Below, in pieces: positions 6,846 to 15,846 of a DNA stretch of 64,000 nucleotides. The position numbers and the translations under genes are program-made. Position 1 is the first letter of the stretch. Each line of letters starts with the position of its first letter. Under the pieces are notes generated by a model that ran no database searches, was not told the origin of the DNA, and worked only from the letters and a program-made list of their open reading frames with translations. The DNA is taken from contig NZ_JASNRC010000001.1 in the NCBI RefSeq assembly GCF_030411995.1, positions 185,115 to 249,114 of the forward strand, in the 5' to 3' direction. The stretch is from Massilia sp. YIM B02769 (GTDB lineage Bacteria; Pseudomonadota; Gammaproteobacteria; Burkholderiales; Burkholderiaceae_D).

Positions 6846-9704
6846 TCAGAAGAACTTGTAGTTTGCCGTCAGCGTGAACGAACGGCCGCGTGGATCGGCT
6901 ACACGCGGTTCCCAGCTGCTACCGGCGCCGGAGTTGCTGTCATAAGTGATCGCAAACGGTGGGTCCTTGTCGAAGAGGTTCTTAATTCCTCCAGTCAGCG
7001 TCAAGCCCTTGATACCGGTATAGCTCACGCTTGCGTGGAAGATCGAATAGGCATCCACTTTCGGATCATAGTTTGACGGTAGGATACGGCCACTCGCCAC
7101 GCCAGGCAGCACCTGGTCATCGTAGCCGGAGCGATACACGTTCTGCAACAGGCCGCTCCAGTTTCCCCGTTTGGCGCTAATGTAGGCAATATGTTTCCAT
7201 TTCAGGCCGAGGTCCCCTGTAAAGATAAAGCGCCCTACTTCGCTTTCGCTGAACTCGGCGTTACGCGTGGCACGCGACTTTTTCTTCAGCAAACGCGAAC
7301 CATCGATACCGACGCTCCATACCGTGCCTTCCCACACTCCTCCGGTACGCGCACCCAGTTCCAATCCCCGGGTAATGCGTTCACCAGCATTCATCCAGCG
7401 CTGATCGACCGCAACCACTTCGCCGGCAGCGTTACGAAGAAACGCGCCTTCGAACAAATCGTAGTTATCGACCATGGTCGCCAGGCTGAACGAATCGATC
7501 GTGTCTTCCTTGCGGATCTCCCACAAATCGGCGTTCAGCGAGGTACGGGCCACCGGTTCGAACACAATACCGATCGAAGCCTGTTTTGCGGTTTCGGGAC
7601 CCAGGTCGCGTTTACCGCCAGTGAGCAAAACTGGCGTGATCAACTCGCAGCCCGGCTTCGTACTATCGAATTTTCCTGTCGGGCAGCGTGCCGGATCGAC
7701 CAGTTCCTTACCGGTGTACTGGGTTTCCGTGATCCCGTTGAACAGTTGATTGAACGATGGGGCCCGGAAGCCGGTATTGTACGAACCGCGGACCAGCAGC
7801 GACGTGATTGGCTGATAGCGGAATGACACTTTCGGATTGAAGGTGCTGCCGAAGCCCGAGTAATGGTCCTGGCGGCCGGCAAAAGTCAGCTCAAGGTCCT
7901 TCATGACCGGTACCAATACCTCGGCGTAGATTGCCTTGATATCGCGATGGACGTTGTTCAAGGCATTCTGGTCGTCGAATGGGGCGTTCAGGATAGCTGG
8001 CCGCTCACTGGCTGCACGCGCATCGCCATTGAACTTGTACTCTTCGCGACGCAGGTCGGTTCCGATCGCCGCCATCACCGAACCAGCGGGAAGCTTGAAC
8101 ACTTCGCCCGACAACGCGGCATCGAACTGGGTCAGGATGGTTTTACCGCCGTACAGCACCACACCCTCGGCCGACGTCGACCGGATCAGATCAAGCGCCT
8201 CTTGAGACTGGGTTTCACCAGGCAGCAGGAACGGATTGATCTTGCCGCTACCCAGCGCATTTGCCAAAGCCACCGTGTAATTGAAACCAGTACCCAGCGT
8301 CGACTTGGATTCGCTGAAAGCGCGCGAAAGACCAACGCGGTAATCGAAGCTGCCCAGGCTACCCAGGTTCAGCGGCCCGTCAGCCCCAACCTGCAGGCGT
8401 CCGGCCTTGGTTTCGGTCTCGATCTCGCGGTTTCCGCACTCCATGCAGCGCCAGCGGTAAGCAATAGGCAAGCCGTAATTGGTCGAGATGGCCGGAAAAA
8501 TCCCTACCAGGGCATCGTAGACACGATTGTAATATTGGCCGGTACTCGGATAGAACGAGGAAGCATTGAACGTTGTCCTACCTGGTGAAATTTGATTTGG
8601 CGAGAAACTCTTTTTGACTTCGACCTGCGAACCGACCAGTTCGGCGAACAACTGATGCGCGCCTACATTGAACGTGGCACGTGCCAGCGCATTCGAATTC
8701 TTGACCGGTTGCTGCAAGACAGCAGCACGGCCAGTATCCCAGGCGCAACCATAGGCTGCTCCGGCGCTGTCCCATAGCTTCTCGTCATACGGCCCCATAC
8801 CATCGATGCTGGTGCAGCCGGCACCGCCTGGCAGATCCAGGAGGCTGATACCGTTGTAATTCACGCCGCCAAGCAAGGGGCCGGTATTCAACAGTTTATT
8901 GTTCGCGTCATACGTGGCCAGCAGCGTTGGCGCAATATCGGTACCGAAGACGTTCGCAGATGGCGTCCCGCGAGTATCCACCGAGACGCCACGGTCCGGT
9001 TGGAAGGTGTTCACAAAATCGCGCTGATTACCACGCAAGGCAGCGTTGCGGCTATGCGATGCCGCGATAAGGACATTGTAGCCATTCGCCTCCAGGTCGC
9101 CGAAACCGCCAGTTGCGGAGATGCGATGAATGTTACCGCCACCTGCTTCGGTGATGTCGGTAAAGGCCTGGGTCTCCAAGCCTTGGTAGTTCTTACGTAA
9201 AATAAAGTTAATGACGCCACCAATGGCATCGGTGCCATAGATCGCCGAAGCACCATCTTTCAGCACTTCGACACGTTCGACCGCAGCCATTGGAATCGAG
9301 TTCAGGTCAACTGCCGAGCCCTTCATCCCGTGGGTGGCGACGCGGCGGCCATTGAGCAGGACAAGCGTGGAGTCGGAGCCTTGGCCACGCAGATTTGCCG
9401 ACGATGCGCCGTTATTACCGCGCTGTGCGCCGCTGGTCACGTCAGCATTCGAGGCCAGGTTGTCCGACCCATTGCCATTGATATTCAGTGTCGCAACCAA
9501 CTGCTCAGCCGTGACAATTCCTTGTTCTTCCAGTTGCTTGCGTGAAATGATTTCGACCGGGAGCGCGCCTTCCTTGGCGATCCGTTTGATGCTACTGCCG
9601 GTGACCTCGACACGTGCCATCGGAGCCTGCTGCACTTCCTGTGCAAGGGCCGGGCTGACGACGCCGATCAAGGCAATCAGATGGGCTAGCTTCTTTAACT
9701 TCAC
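6846..9704 (-). CDS. TonB-dependent outer-membrane receptor
   Basis: About 952 residues. GTG 9704 is chosen because CCAGGAG lies just upstream and it yields a clean signal peptide (MKLKKLAHLIALIGVVSPALAQ). The frame is open further upstream but without a leader. The plug domain begins at VEVTGSSIKRI, with LVLLNGRRVA and VERVEVLKDGASAIYGTDAIGGVINFI as plug signatures. The barrel ends in an aromatic residue (LTANYKFF). No iron, B12 or sugar-specific motif is evident. The nearby peptide-binding protein and cell-wall genes make muropeptide or peptide uptake possible, but this is inference. The gene is visibly less GC-rich than its neighbours. Confidence 0.93.
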   Translation of the reverse strand: MKLKKLAHLIALIGVVSPALAQEVQQAPMARVEVTGSSIKRIAKEGALPVEIISRKQLEEQGIVTAEQLVATLNINGNGSDNLASNADVTSGAQRGNNGASSANLRGQGSDSTLVLLNGRRVATHGMKGSAVDLNSIPMAAVERVEVLKDGASAIYGTDAIGGVINFILRKNYQGLETQAFTDITEAGGGNIHRISATGGFGDLEANGYNVLIAASHSRNAALRGNQRDFVNTFQPDRGVSVDTRGTPSANVFGTDIAPTLLATYDANNKLLNTGPLLGGVNYNGISLLDLPGGAGCTSIDGMGPYDEKLWDSAGAAYGCAWDTGRAAVLQQPVKNSNALARATFNVGAHQLFAELVGSQVEVKKSFSPNQISPGRTTFNASSFYPSTGQYYNRVYDALVGIFPAISTNYGLPIAYRWRCMECGNREIETETKAGRLQVGADGPLNLGSLGSFDYRVGLSRAFSESKSTLGTGFNYTVALANALGSGKINPFLLPGETQSQEALDLIRSTSAEGVVLYGGKTILTQFDAALSGEVFKLPAGSVMAAIGTDLRREEYKFNGDARAASERPAILNAPFDDQNALNNVHRDIKAIYAEVLVPVMKDLELTFAGRQDHYSGFGSTFNPKVSFRYQPITSLLVRGSYNTGFRAPSFNQLFNGITETQYTGKELVDPARCPTGKFDSTKPGCELITPVLLTGGKRDLGPETAKQASIGIVFEPVARTSLNADLWEIRKEDTIDSFSLATMVDNYDLFEGAFLRNAAGEVVAVDQRWMNAGERITRGLELGARTGGVWEGTVWSVGIDGSRLLKKKSRATRNAEFSESEVGRFIFTGDLGLKWKHIAYISAKRGNWSGLLQNVYRSGYDDQVLPGVASGRILPSNYDPKVDAYSIFHASVSYTGIKGLTLTGGIKNLFDKDPPFAITYDSNSGAGSSWEPRVADPRGRSFTLTANYKFF

Positions 9705-9763
9705 GCGTCTCTCCTGGGGATATGGGCAATTCGGGCCGGGCGCAGAGCCGGCAGTTTTTCCGT

Positions 9764-9858
9764 CGTAATGTCTTGGCATTACGTTATGGTTTGATTCGAG
9801 GGTAAGCCTGATGATTTGGCAATAGCCAATGAAATAAGCGCCGGGAAGTATAACTTCC
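9764..9858 (-). promoter_or_regulatory. Leader/promoter region with three inverted repeats
   Basis: Between the peptide-binding protein gene and the receptor gene lie three small palindromes: CGTAATG/CATTACG (9764-9783), TTGGC/GCCAA (9816-9829) and GGAAGT/ACTTCC (9844-9858). A possible -35 TTGCCA on the minus strand overlaps the second. They suggest a regulated 5' region for the receptor. Alternatively the outermost hairpin ends the upstream transcript, although it has no T run. Confidence 0.35.
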
Positions 9859-9890
9859 AGGAATGTTTATAGTTGGAAAATGACTACCTA

Positions 9891-11696
9891 CTAGGGGCGT
9901 TGTCCTGAGGAGCGTGCTCTTTGCGCAACATCGACGTCCAGGTAACGCCAATTGGTGAATTCCACGGGGTGGCGCTTGTAGTTTTTTAGCCACGGCTGAC
10001 GAATATCCGCCGACAGCACATGGGTCAGCGGCACCCAGGGGTTGTAGGCATGGATCAGCTGGTTCATCTCAAAATACAGCTTCTGGCGCGCCGGACCATC
10101 GCTCAGTTGGCGTGCCTGTTCATAGCGTTCGTTGTAGGCGGGCAGGTTGAAGCGCGCGTAGTTGGCGCGGCCGGCGTTCGGGCCGTAGAGCAGCTGGTAG
10201 AAATTGTCGCCGTCAGGGAAGTCGGCGATCCAGTTACTCTCGAACATGGTCACCTTGCCCAGGCGCGAGGCCTTGATGATCTCGGTTTTCTTGTCCGACT
10301 TGAACACCACGCGCAGGCCGATCGCGTTCAGGCATTTGCGCCACAACTCGTCGCGCAGGCGCCCGCCGACCGTTGCCTCGCTGTGCATGGTCAGTGTCAG
10401 CGGCTTGCCGCCGGGCGCCGTCCTGAATCCCTCGGCGTCGCGCTTGCCGTAGCCGTGGCGGTCGAGCAGGGCATTCGCCAGCGCCGGGTCGTAGGGCACT
10501 GGGCTGCGGTAATTGGGGTCGTAGCCGAGCACGTTCGGCGGCAGCGGCGACTCGGCCTTGATCGCGAAACCTTTTTTCAGGAGCGCGATGTCTTCGGCGT
10601 TGTTGTAGGCCAGCGAAATGGCGCGGCGCAGGGCGATGCGGTCCTTGCCGTAGCCGCCCAGCACCGGGTCGTTCATGTTCATCCACATGTAATAGGTCTG
10701 CAGCACCGGGAAGCGCGACAGCTGCATGCCGCGTTGTTGCAGCTCCGGTTTCAGCGCGCCGTCGCGGATCACCATGTCGGTCATCGATTCGGGCACCTGC
10801 TCGAGGTAATCGTATTCGCCGTTCAGGAAGCCGAGCATGCGGCCCTGGAATTCCTCGGCGATTTTTACTTCCACACGGTCGACGCGCGGCAGGCGCTGGC
10901 CTTCCAGGTTTTTCGCGATGGCCTGTGCTTCAAGGTCGGTGCCGGGAGTGGCGTGGAAGACGGCGGTCGAGTACGGGTTGGCTTGCAGGATGATGCGATC
11001 GCTGCGTTTCCATTCCTTGACCAGGAAGGGGCCGGTGCCGACCGGGTGGTTGCCGGCCTGGCCGGGATAGGCCTCGATCACTTCGCGCGCGACCACGCCG
11101 GAAGCTGGCGTGGCCATGTAGAAGAGGAAGTTGTTGTCGGGTGCCTTCAGGCGGATGCGCAGGGTGGTGCGGTCGAGGGCTTGCAGGCCGCTGACGGGGG
11201 TGTCGATGTTGAAGTTTTTCTTCAGCGCTTCATCGCCTTCGATCTTGCCGTCGAACATGTAGGACCACGGGGATTTCAGGGTCGGGTCGTACAGGCGCTT
11301 GATGCTGTAGATGTAGTCCTGCGCGGTCATTTCGCGCTGCTTGCCCTTGAAGGCGGGGTCGTCGGTGAAATGGATGCCGGGGCGGATGCGGAAGGTGTAG
11401 GTACGGCCGTCGGCGCTGATTTCCGGCATCTGCGTGGCGGTGTTGGGGCGCAGCTTGACCGGGCGCGCCAGGTAGTCGTAGCGCAGCAGGGGGTCGAAGA
11501 TGTTTTCCAGCAGGGACAGCGTGGCGATGTCGGACGCGGCGGCGGGGTCGAGGCCGGTTTCGCTGGTGGACAGGAACATGTGCAGGACTTTTTCCGGGGC
11601 CGGGTTTGATGGCGCCGCTGGGGCCTGGGCCGCGGCGGGGAAAGCGAGGACGCCGGACGCGAACAGCAGCGCGGGCAGGGCGGAGCGTAGTTTCAT
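9891..11696 (-). CDS. Family 5 peptide/oligopeptide ABC-transporter substrate-binding protein
   Basis: A 601-residue periplasmic SBP_bac_5 protein (OppA/DppA/MppA type). ATG 11696 follows AGGAC and gives a signal peptide ending FPAAAQA. Family features are the N-terminal LDPAAASDIATLSLLENIFDPLL, the NHPVGTGPFLVKEW strand and FPDGDNFYQLLYGPNAG near the C-terminus. No permease or ATPase genes adjoin it, so it may feed a remote transporter. Its placement before the TonB receptor and LdcA would suit capture of wall peptides, which is inferred only. Confidence 0.9.
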   Translation of the reverse strand: MKLRSALPALLFASGVLAFPAAAQAPAAPSNPAPEKVLHMFLSTSETGLDPAAASDIATLSLLENIFDPLLRYDYLARPVKLRPNTATQMPEISADGRTYTFRIRPGIHFTDDPAFKGKQREMTAQDYIYSIKRLYDPTLKSPWSYMFDGKIEGDEALKKNFNIDTPVSGLQALDRTTLRIRLKAPDNNFLFYMATPASGVVAREVIEAYPGQAGNHPVGTGPFLVKEWKRSDRIILQANPYSTAVFHATPGTDLEAQAIAKNLEGQRLPRVDRVEVKIAEEFQGRMLGFLNGEYDYLEQVPESMTDMVIRDGALKPELQQRGMQLSRFPVLQTYYMWMNMNDPVLGGYGKDRIALRRAISLAYNNAEDIALLKKGFAIKAESPLPPNVLGYDPNYRSPVPYDPALANALLDRHGYGKRDAEGFRTAPGGKPLTLTMHSEATVGGRLRDELWRKCLNAIGLRVVFKSDKKTEIIKASRLGKVTMFESNWIADFPDGDNFYQLLYGPNAGRANYARFNLPAYNERYEQARQLSDGPARQKLYFEMNQLIHAYNPWVPLTHVLSADIRQPWLKNYKRHPVEFTNWRYLDVDVAQRARSSGQRP

Positions 11697-11723
11697 TTGT
11701 GCATGTCCTGGTTGAGCGTTCGT

Positions 11724-11752
11724 ATCATAGGCGCAGTGTTTGGTGGTGGCAA
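11724..11752 (-). promoter_or_regulatory. Sigma-70 promoter of the peptide-binding protein gene
   Basis: Minus strand -35 TTGCCA (11747-11752), 17-nt spacer, -10 TATGAT (11724-11729), each 5/6 to consensus. Predicted start about 11717, giving a ~20-nt leader with AGGAC before the ATG at 11696. Confidence 0.7.
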
Positions 11753-11807
11753 ACGCGAGGCGATGGAGGATGAGCACCTGCATGGGTCATCAGGGCCGAT
11801 GCGGTGA

Positions 11808-12008
11808 CCGTACGGTGGGCACCCCGTGCCCACGCGGTTACGTGCGTCACCTTGCACCTGCGCCGGTGACGATTCGCTCCGCGGCTCAACCATGGATAAA
11901 GAGGTAGCGGGACGCTTTTGGACACGCCGCCGAGATGCGCGATGTTCGATAAAACGAGCACCAACCATGATCATCGTTCCGCGTGGGCACGGGGTGCCCA
12001 CCGTACGG
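11808..12008. repeat. Inverted pair of 30-nt REP-type elements
   Basis: Copies at 11808-11837 and 11979-12008 are perfect reverse complements (CCGTACGGTGGGC...GCCCACGCGG), 141 nt apart. The same 30-mer recurs at 51587. This pair occupies most of the 521-nt gap 11697-12217, which otherwise holds the SBP promoter and no further gene that I can support. Confidence 0.85.
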
Positions 12009-12217
12009 GAGACCGCCCGACCTAATGGAACCTACCGGCCAATCGGCTTTCCACCATAACTTTTGTGCATGGCGCCGCTGCATTCTTTCATCTTTGCAGC
12101 TTGCTGTGCGCCTATACTCTCAGCTGCACAATCGTGCGCAGGAATGCCGTGATTCCACATCCGCGGCTGGTGAACGCGTGGCGGCGCCGTATCGACATCC
12201 GCCCTTTCGGACTGAAC

Positions 12218-13456
12218 ATGGCATTAAATTACATCTGGACCGGTTTCTTCCTCGTTGGTTTTGTCGCAGCACTGGCACAGTGGCTGTTTCTTGGCGATAC
12301 CGAAATCTTCAAGCGCATCATCGACGGCACCTTCTCATCGGCCAAGATGGCCGTGATGGACATTGCCCTGCCGCTGGCCGGCGTCATGACCCTGTGGCTG
12401 GGCATCATGAACGTGGGCGAAAAGGCCGGCGCCATCAACCTGTTTGCACGCATCATCGCCCCCTTCTTCTCGCGCATCTTCCCCGAAGTGCCGCGCGACC
12501 ACCCGGCCAACGGCCACATGGTGATGAATTTCTCCGCCAACATCCTCGGCCTGGACAACGCCGCCACGCCCTTCGGCCTGAAGGCGATGGAAAGCCTGCA
12601 GACGCTGAATCCGCGCAAGGATGAAGCCAGCAACGCCCAGATCATGTTCCTGGTCATCCAGACCTCGGGGCTGACCGTGATTCCGCTGGCCATCATGGCC
12701 CAGCGCGCCATTCTCGGCGCCGCCAATCCGGCCGACATCTTCATCCCGACCCTGATCGCGACCTTCTGCTCGACCCTGACCGGCATCGTGGCCGTCAGCC
12801 TGCGCCAAGGCATCAACTTGCTGCATCCGGTGGTGTTCGGCTGGATCGGCGGCCTGACGGCGGTGGTGGCCGGCATCGTGTTCTATCTGACGAACTTCCT
12901 GGCCAAATCCGAGATCGAGCTGGTCTCGGTGGTGGCGGCCAACCTGATCCTGTTCTCGATCATCGCCGCTTTCATGGTGGCGGCCCTGCTGCAGCGGGTG
13001 AATGTGTTCGAGGCATTTATCGAAGGCGCCAAGGGTGGCATCGAAACTTCGCTGAAGATCATTCCCTATCTCGTCGGCATGCTGGTGGCGATCAGCGTGG
13101 TGCGCAACTCCGGCATCCTGGGCATGATCGTGAACGCCTTTGCCTGGGTCTTTACAGGGCTCGGGCTGCCTACCGATTTCGTCGGCGCGCTGCCGACCGC
13201 GCTGATGAAACCGCTGTCCGGCAGCGGCTCGCGCGCGATGATGATCGACGCCATGACCACCTACGGGGTCGACTCCTTTGTCGGCCGCCTGGCGTCGATC
13301 CTGCAGGGCGCGGCCGACACCACCTTCTATATCGTGGCCTTGTACTTCGGCTCGGTCGGCATCCGCAAGACCCGCTACGCGATCGGCTACGGCCTGATCG
13401 CCGACCTGGCCGGCGTGATCGCCGCCATCTTCGTCGCCTATCTCTTCTTCGGTTAA
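12218..13456 (+). CDS. SpmA/SpmB-type nucleoside-recognition (Gate) domain membrane protein
   Basis: A 412-residue polytopic membrane protein with two Gate-type (nucleoside recognition) halves. The first carries FSANILGLDNAATPFGLKAM, typical of SpmA. The second carries LPTALMKPLSGSGSRAM and GADTTFY-like ILQGAADTTFYIVALYFGS, typical of SpmB. In Bacillus the two proteins are separate and affect spore-cortex maturation; here they appear fused in a non-spore-former. The transported substrate is unknown. The start at 12218 was chosen by homology, since the SD is weak; the frame is open to 12065. The next gene, dacB, starts 8 nt after the stop. Confidence 0.85.
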   Translation: MALNYIWTGFFLVGFVAALAQWLFLGDTEIFKRIIDGTFSSAKMAVMDIALPLAGVMTLWLGIMNVGEKAGAINLFARIIAPFFSRIFPEVPRDHPANGHMVMNFSANILGLDNAATPFGLKAMESLQTLNPRKDEASNAQIMFLVIQTSGLTVIPLAIMAQRAILGAANPADIFIPTLIATFCSTLTGIVAVSLRQGINLLHPVVFGWIGGLTAVVAGIVFYLTNFLAKSEIELVSVVAANLILFSIIAAFMVAALLQRVNVFEAFIEGAKGGIETSLKIIPYLVGMLVAISVVRNSGILGMIVNAFAWVFTGLGLPTDFVGALPTALMKPLSGSGSRAMMIDAMTTYGVDSFVGRLASILQGAADTTFYIVALYFGSVGIRKTRYAIGYGLIADLAGVIAAIFVAYLFFG

Positions 13457-13464
13457 GGATGCCC

Positions 13465-15117
13465 ATGTTGCGACGTCTCGCTGTCACCGCCGCCGTCATC
13501 GCCTGCCTGCCCGCCTGCGCACCGCTGCCGCCGGCGCCTGCAGCGCAGACGCCCGTACCACAGGCTTCCGCGCCGCAGGCTGCCGCATTGCCAGCTCCTG
13601 CATTGCGGTCGCCTGTGGCGCAGACACCGCCGGCCATGCCGCAGGCGCCTGTCAGTGCGGCGCAGCCGACGGGCAACCTGCCGCAGCCGGTGACGGCGCT
13701 GCTGGCGGCGAACCGCATTGCACCCGCTTCGCTCAGCGTGCTGGTGCTGCGCGGCAATCAGGTCGTGCTGGCGCACGGCGCCGAGCGCCCCATGCAGCCG
13801 GCCTCGACAATGAAACTGGTTACGACCCTGGTCAGCCTGGAACAGCTGGGTCCGGTGTTCCGTGGCCGCACCGAGTTGCTGAGCAATGGCGAGGTGAAGA
13901 ATGGCGTGCTGAAGGGCGACCTGGTGCTGCGCGGCGGCGCCGATGCCGACCTCTCGGGCGAGGTGCTGGAAAACATGCTGCGGGCGCTGGAACTGTCCGG
14001 CATCAAGCGCATCGAGGGCAACCTGGTGCTCGACCGCAGCCTGTTCAATCCGGCGCGCCAGGACCTGGGCGTGCCGCCCTTCGACGAGTCGCCGGAAGCG
14101 TATTACAACGTGATTCCCGACGCGCTGCTGGCCAACAAGAACATGCTGCAGATCGACATGCGCTCTACAGGCAAGAGCATGCAGCTGGACATGCAGCCCG
14201 CGCTGGACGGCGTGCGCGTGGTGTCGGAGATGACCTTGATCGACGCCGACTGCGCGCGTTGGGAAGACGGCTGGAAATTGCCGGAAGCGGTGAAAGGCGC
14301 CGACGGCCGCATCCAGGTCGTGCTGCGTGGGACCTTCCCGAAGAACTGCGCCAGGACCAACAGCATCAACGTGGTCGACCGCGACGATTATCTCGACGGC
14401 TTGTTCCGCATGAAGTGGAAACAGCTCGGCGGCAAGCTCGATGGCAAGACGCAGGCGGGCATCGCTCCGCTCGATGCGCGCCTGCTGGCCCTGCACACGG
14501 CGCGCGCGCTGCCGGAAGTCGTGCGCGATACGAACAAACCTTCGGACAATGCGCTGGCGCGCACCCTGTTCCTGAGCCTGGGCGCGCTGGAAGCCGATCC
14601 GGTGCTGGGCAGCCGTCCGCTGCCGCTGGTGCCGGGCCAGAGCACCACTACCCGCGCCGACCAGGTGGTGCGCAACTGGATGCGCGCGCGCGGCATCGAC
14701 GACAGCGGTTTCGTGATCGAGAACGGCTCCGGCCTGTCGCGCATCGAACGCATCAGCCCGCTGCAAATGGGCGGCTTGCTGCAGGCCGGGCTGCGCAGCA
14801 ACTGGGCGCCGGAATTCCAGGCCAGCATGCCGATCGTCGCCGTCGACGGCACCATGCGGCGCCGCCTGCATGGCAGCCCGGCGGCAGGCCGTGCACGCCT
14901 GAAGACGGGCACGCTGCGCAATGTGGTGGCGGTGGCGGGCTATGTGCCGGATGCAAACGGCGTGCAGAACGTGGTGGTGGCGATGGTCAACGACGAGCGC
15001 GCGGGCGAAGGACGCGGGCGCGCCGTGGTCGATGCGCTGGTGGACTGGGTGGCGCGCTCGGGTGCACAGCCGGCGCCGGCCGCAGCGCCGGTATCGCACC
15101 AGGGTGTCTCTGACTGA
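13465..15117 (+). CDS. dacB: D-alanyl-D-alanine carboxypeptidase/endopeptidase PBP4
   Basis: A 550-residue class-C low-molecular-mass PBP (peptidase S13) that trims D-Ala from, or cleaves cross-links in, peptidoglycan. Active-site motifs are SxxK as STMK (Ser about 114), SxN as SDN in NKPSDNALA, and KTG in RLKTGTLRN. The N-terminus has a possible lipobox (CLPAC) followed by about 60 Ala/Pro/Gln-rich residues, suggesting a membrane-tethered periplasmic enzyme. ATG 13465 is preferred over 13459 because AAGGA lies 5 nt upstream. It probably forms an operon with the Spm-like gene. Confidence 0.93.
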   Translation: MLRRLAVTAAVIACLPACAPLPPAPAAQTPVPQASAPQAAALPAPALRSPVAQTPPAMPQAPVSAAQPTGNLPQPVTALLAANRIAPASLSVLVLRGNQVVLAHGAERPMQPASTMKLVTTLVSLEQLGPVFRGRTELLSNGEVKNGVLKGDLVLRGGADADLSGEVLENMLRALELSGIKRIEGNLVLDRSLFNPARQDLGVPPFDESPEAYYNVIPDALLANKNMLQIDMRSTGKSMQLDMQPALDGVRVVSEMTLIDADCARWEDGWKLPEAVKGADGRIQVVLRGTFPKNCARTNSINVVDRDDYLDGLFRMKWKQLGGKLDGKTQAGIAPLDARLLALHTARALPEVVRDTNKPSDNALARTLFLSLGALEADPVLGSRPLPLVPGQSTTTRADQVVRNWMRARGIDDSGFVIENGSGLSRIERISPLQMGGLLQAGLRSNWAPEFQASMPIVAVDGTMRRRLHGSPAAGRARLKTGTLRNVVAVAGYVPDANGVQNVVVAMVNDERAGEGRGRAVVDALVDWVARSGAQPAPAAAPVSHQGVSD

Positions 15118-15153
15118 ACTTGCTGGAGCCGCAACACATTTGTTGTCATGACT

Positions 15154-15281
15154 CGTAGGGTGGACCGGGCCGCGAAAGGCACGTTTGCCGTCTACGCGGC
15201 GATCATGTGCAGCGAGATCATTCGGCACGACAGCGGAGCGGCTATCTATCGCCGCGTGGACGGCAAAGCCGTCCACCCTAC
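15154..15281. repeat. Inverted pair of REP-type elements
   Basis: A degenerate GTAGGGTGGACC unit at 15154 and an intact, itself palindromic unit CGTGGACGGC...GTCCACCCTAC at 15252-15281 face each other. They lie in the 320-nt gap 15118-15437, which shows nothing else recognisable apart from AAAGGAG just before the next gene. Confidence 0.7.
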
Positions 15282-15437
15282 TCAAAACGAAGGCGTGGAT
15301 GCAGTCGGATGGACCCTGGCCGCACCCGGTATCGCCGAACGATACGTTTCCGCCAATAAAACAATACTCCGCAGGCCACGGTTGGCCTGCGCCCGCGATT
15401 TCGCGATGATGCCTGCACCTGATCAAAGGAGCATCTC

Positions 15438-15845
15438 ATGAAACGCGTTGTGCTTACCTCCCTGCTCGCATCCCTCCTCAGCTTTTCCTGCGCCACGGCG
15501 TCGGCGACTGGCCAGTCCAACCCGTCGGAAGCCAGCGCCAACCTTTCCGGTGTGGTCGTGTTCGGTTCCGTGCTCAGCGTGGCCGCCGCCGGCAGCGTGG
15601 TCGTGGCCAGCGTCAAGACCGTGGGCGACGGACTGGAAATCGTGGTCGAAAGCCTGGCCGACGGCAGCCGCGCCACCTTGCGCCTGTCGGGTGCGGTAGC
15701 CGGCGGCCTGTCGGTTGCGGCCGGCACCGCGGTCGAAGTGGTGACGGCCTCGACCGGCCACGTGCTGGTCCTGTCGGGCAAGGCGATCGCCTTCATCCCG
15801 AATGAAGTGGGCAAGGCCCTGCTGCACCATGCGCGGGTGGGCTGA
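15438..15845 (+). CDS. Small secreted glycine/valine-rich protein of unknown function
   Basis: 135 residues with a clear signal peptide (MKRVVLTSLLASLLSFSCATASA) and a strong SD (AAAGGAG, 8 nt upstream). The mature part is rich in Ala, Gly, Val and Ser, with alternating hydrophobic segments suggesting a small beta-rich or membrane-inserting fold. I do not recognise a family. The stop is 1 nt before the start of the DUF2145-like gene, so the two are co-transcribed and probably act together in the envelope. Confidence 0.75.
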   Translation: MKRVVLTSLLASLLSFSCATASATGQSNPSEASANLSGVVVFGSVLSVAAAGSVVVASVKTVGDGLEIVVESLADGSRATLRLSGAVAGGLSVAAGTAVEVVTASTGHVLVLSGKAIAFIPNEVGKALLHHARVG

Positions 15846-15846
15846 G

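Noticed and set aside
10020..11609. Long plus-strand frame opposite the peptide-binding protein gene
   Set aside because: Antisense shadow with skewed composition, no SD and no domain.
11808..12008. Paired repeats considered as a CRISPR array or transposon ends
   Set aside because: Only two inverted units, no regular spacers, no cas gene and no transposase between them.
13453..15426. 657-codon minus-strand frame opposite dacB
   Set aside because: Antisense shadow of a gene with all PBP motifs intact.
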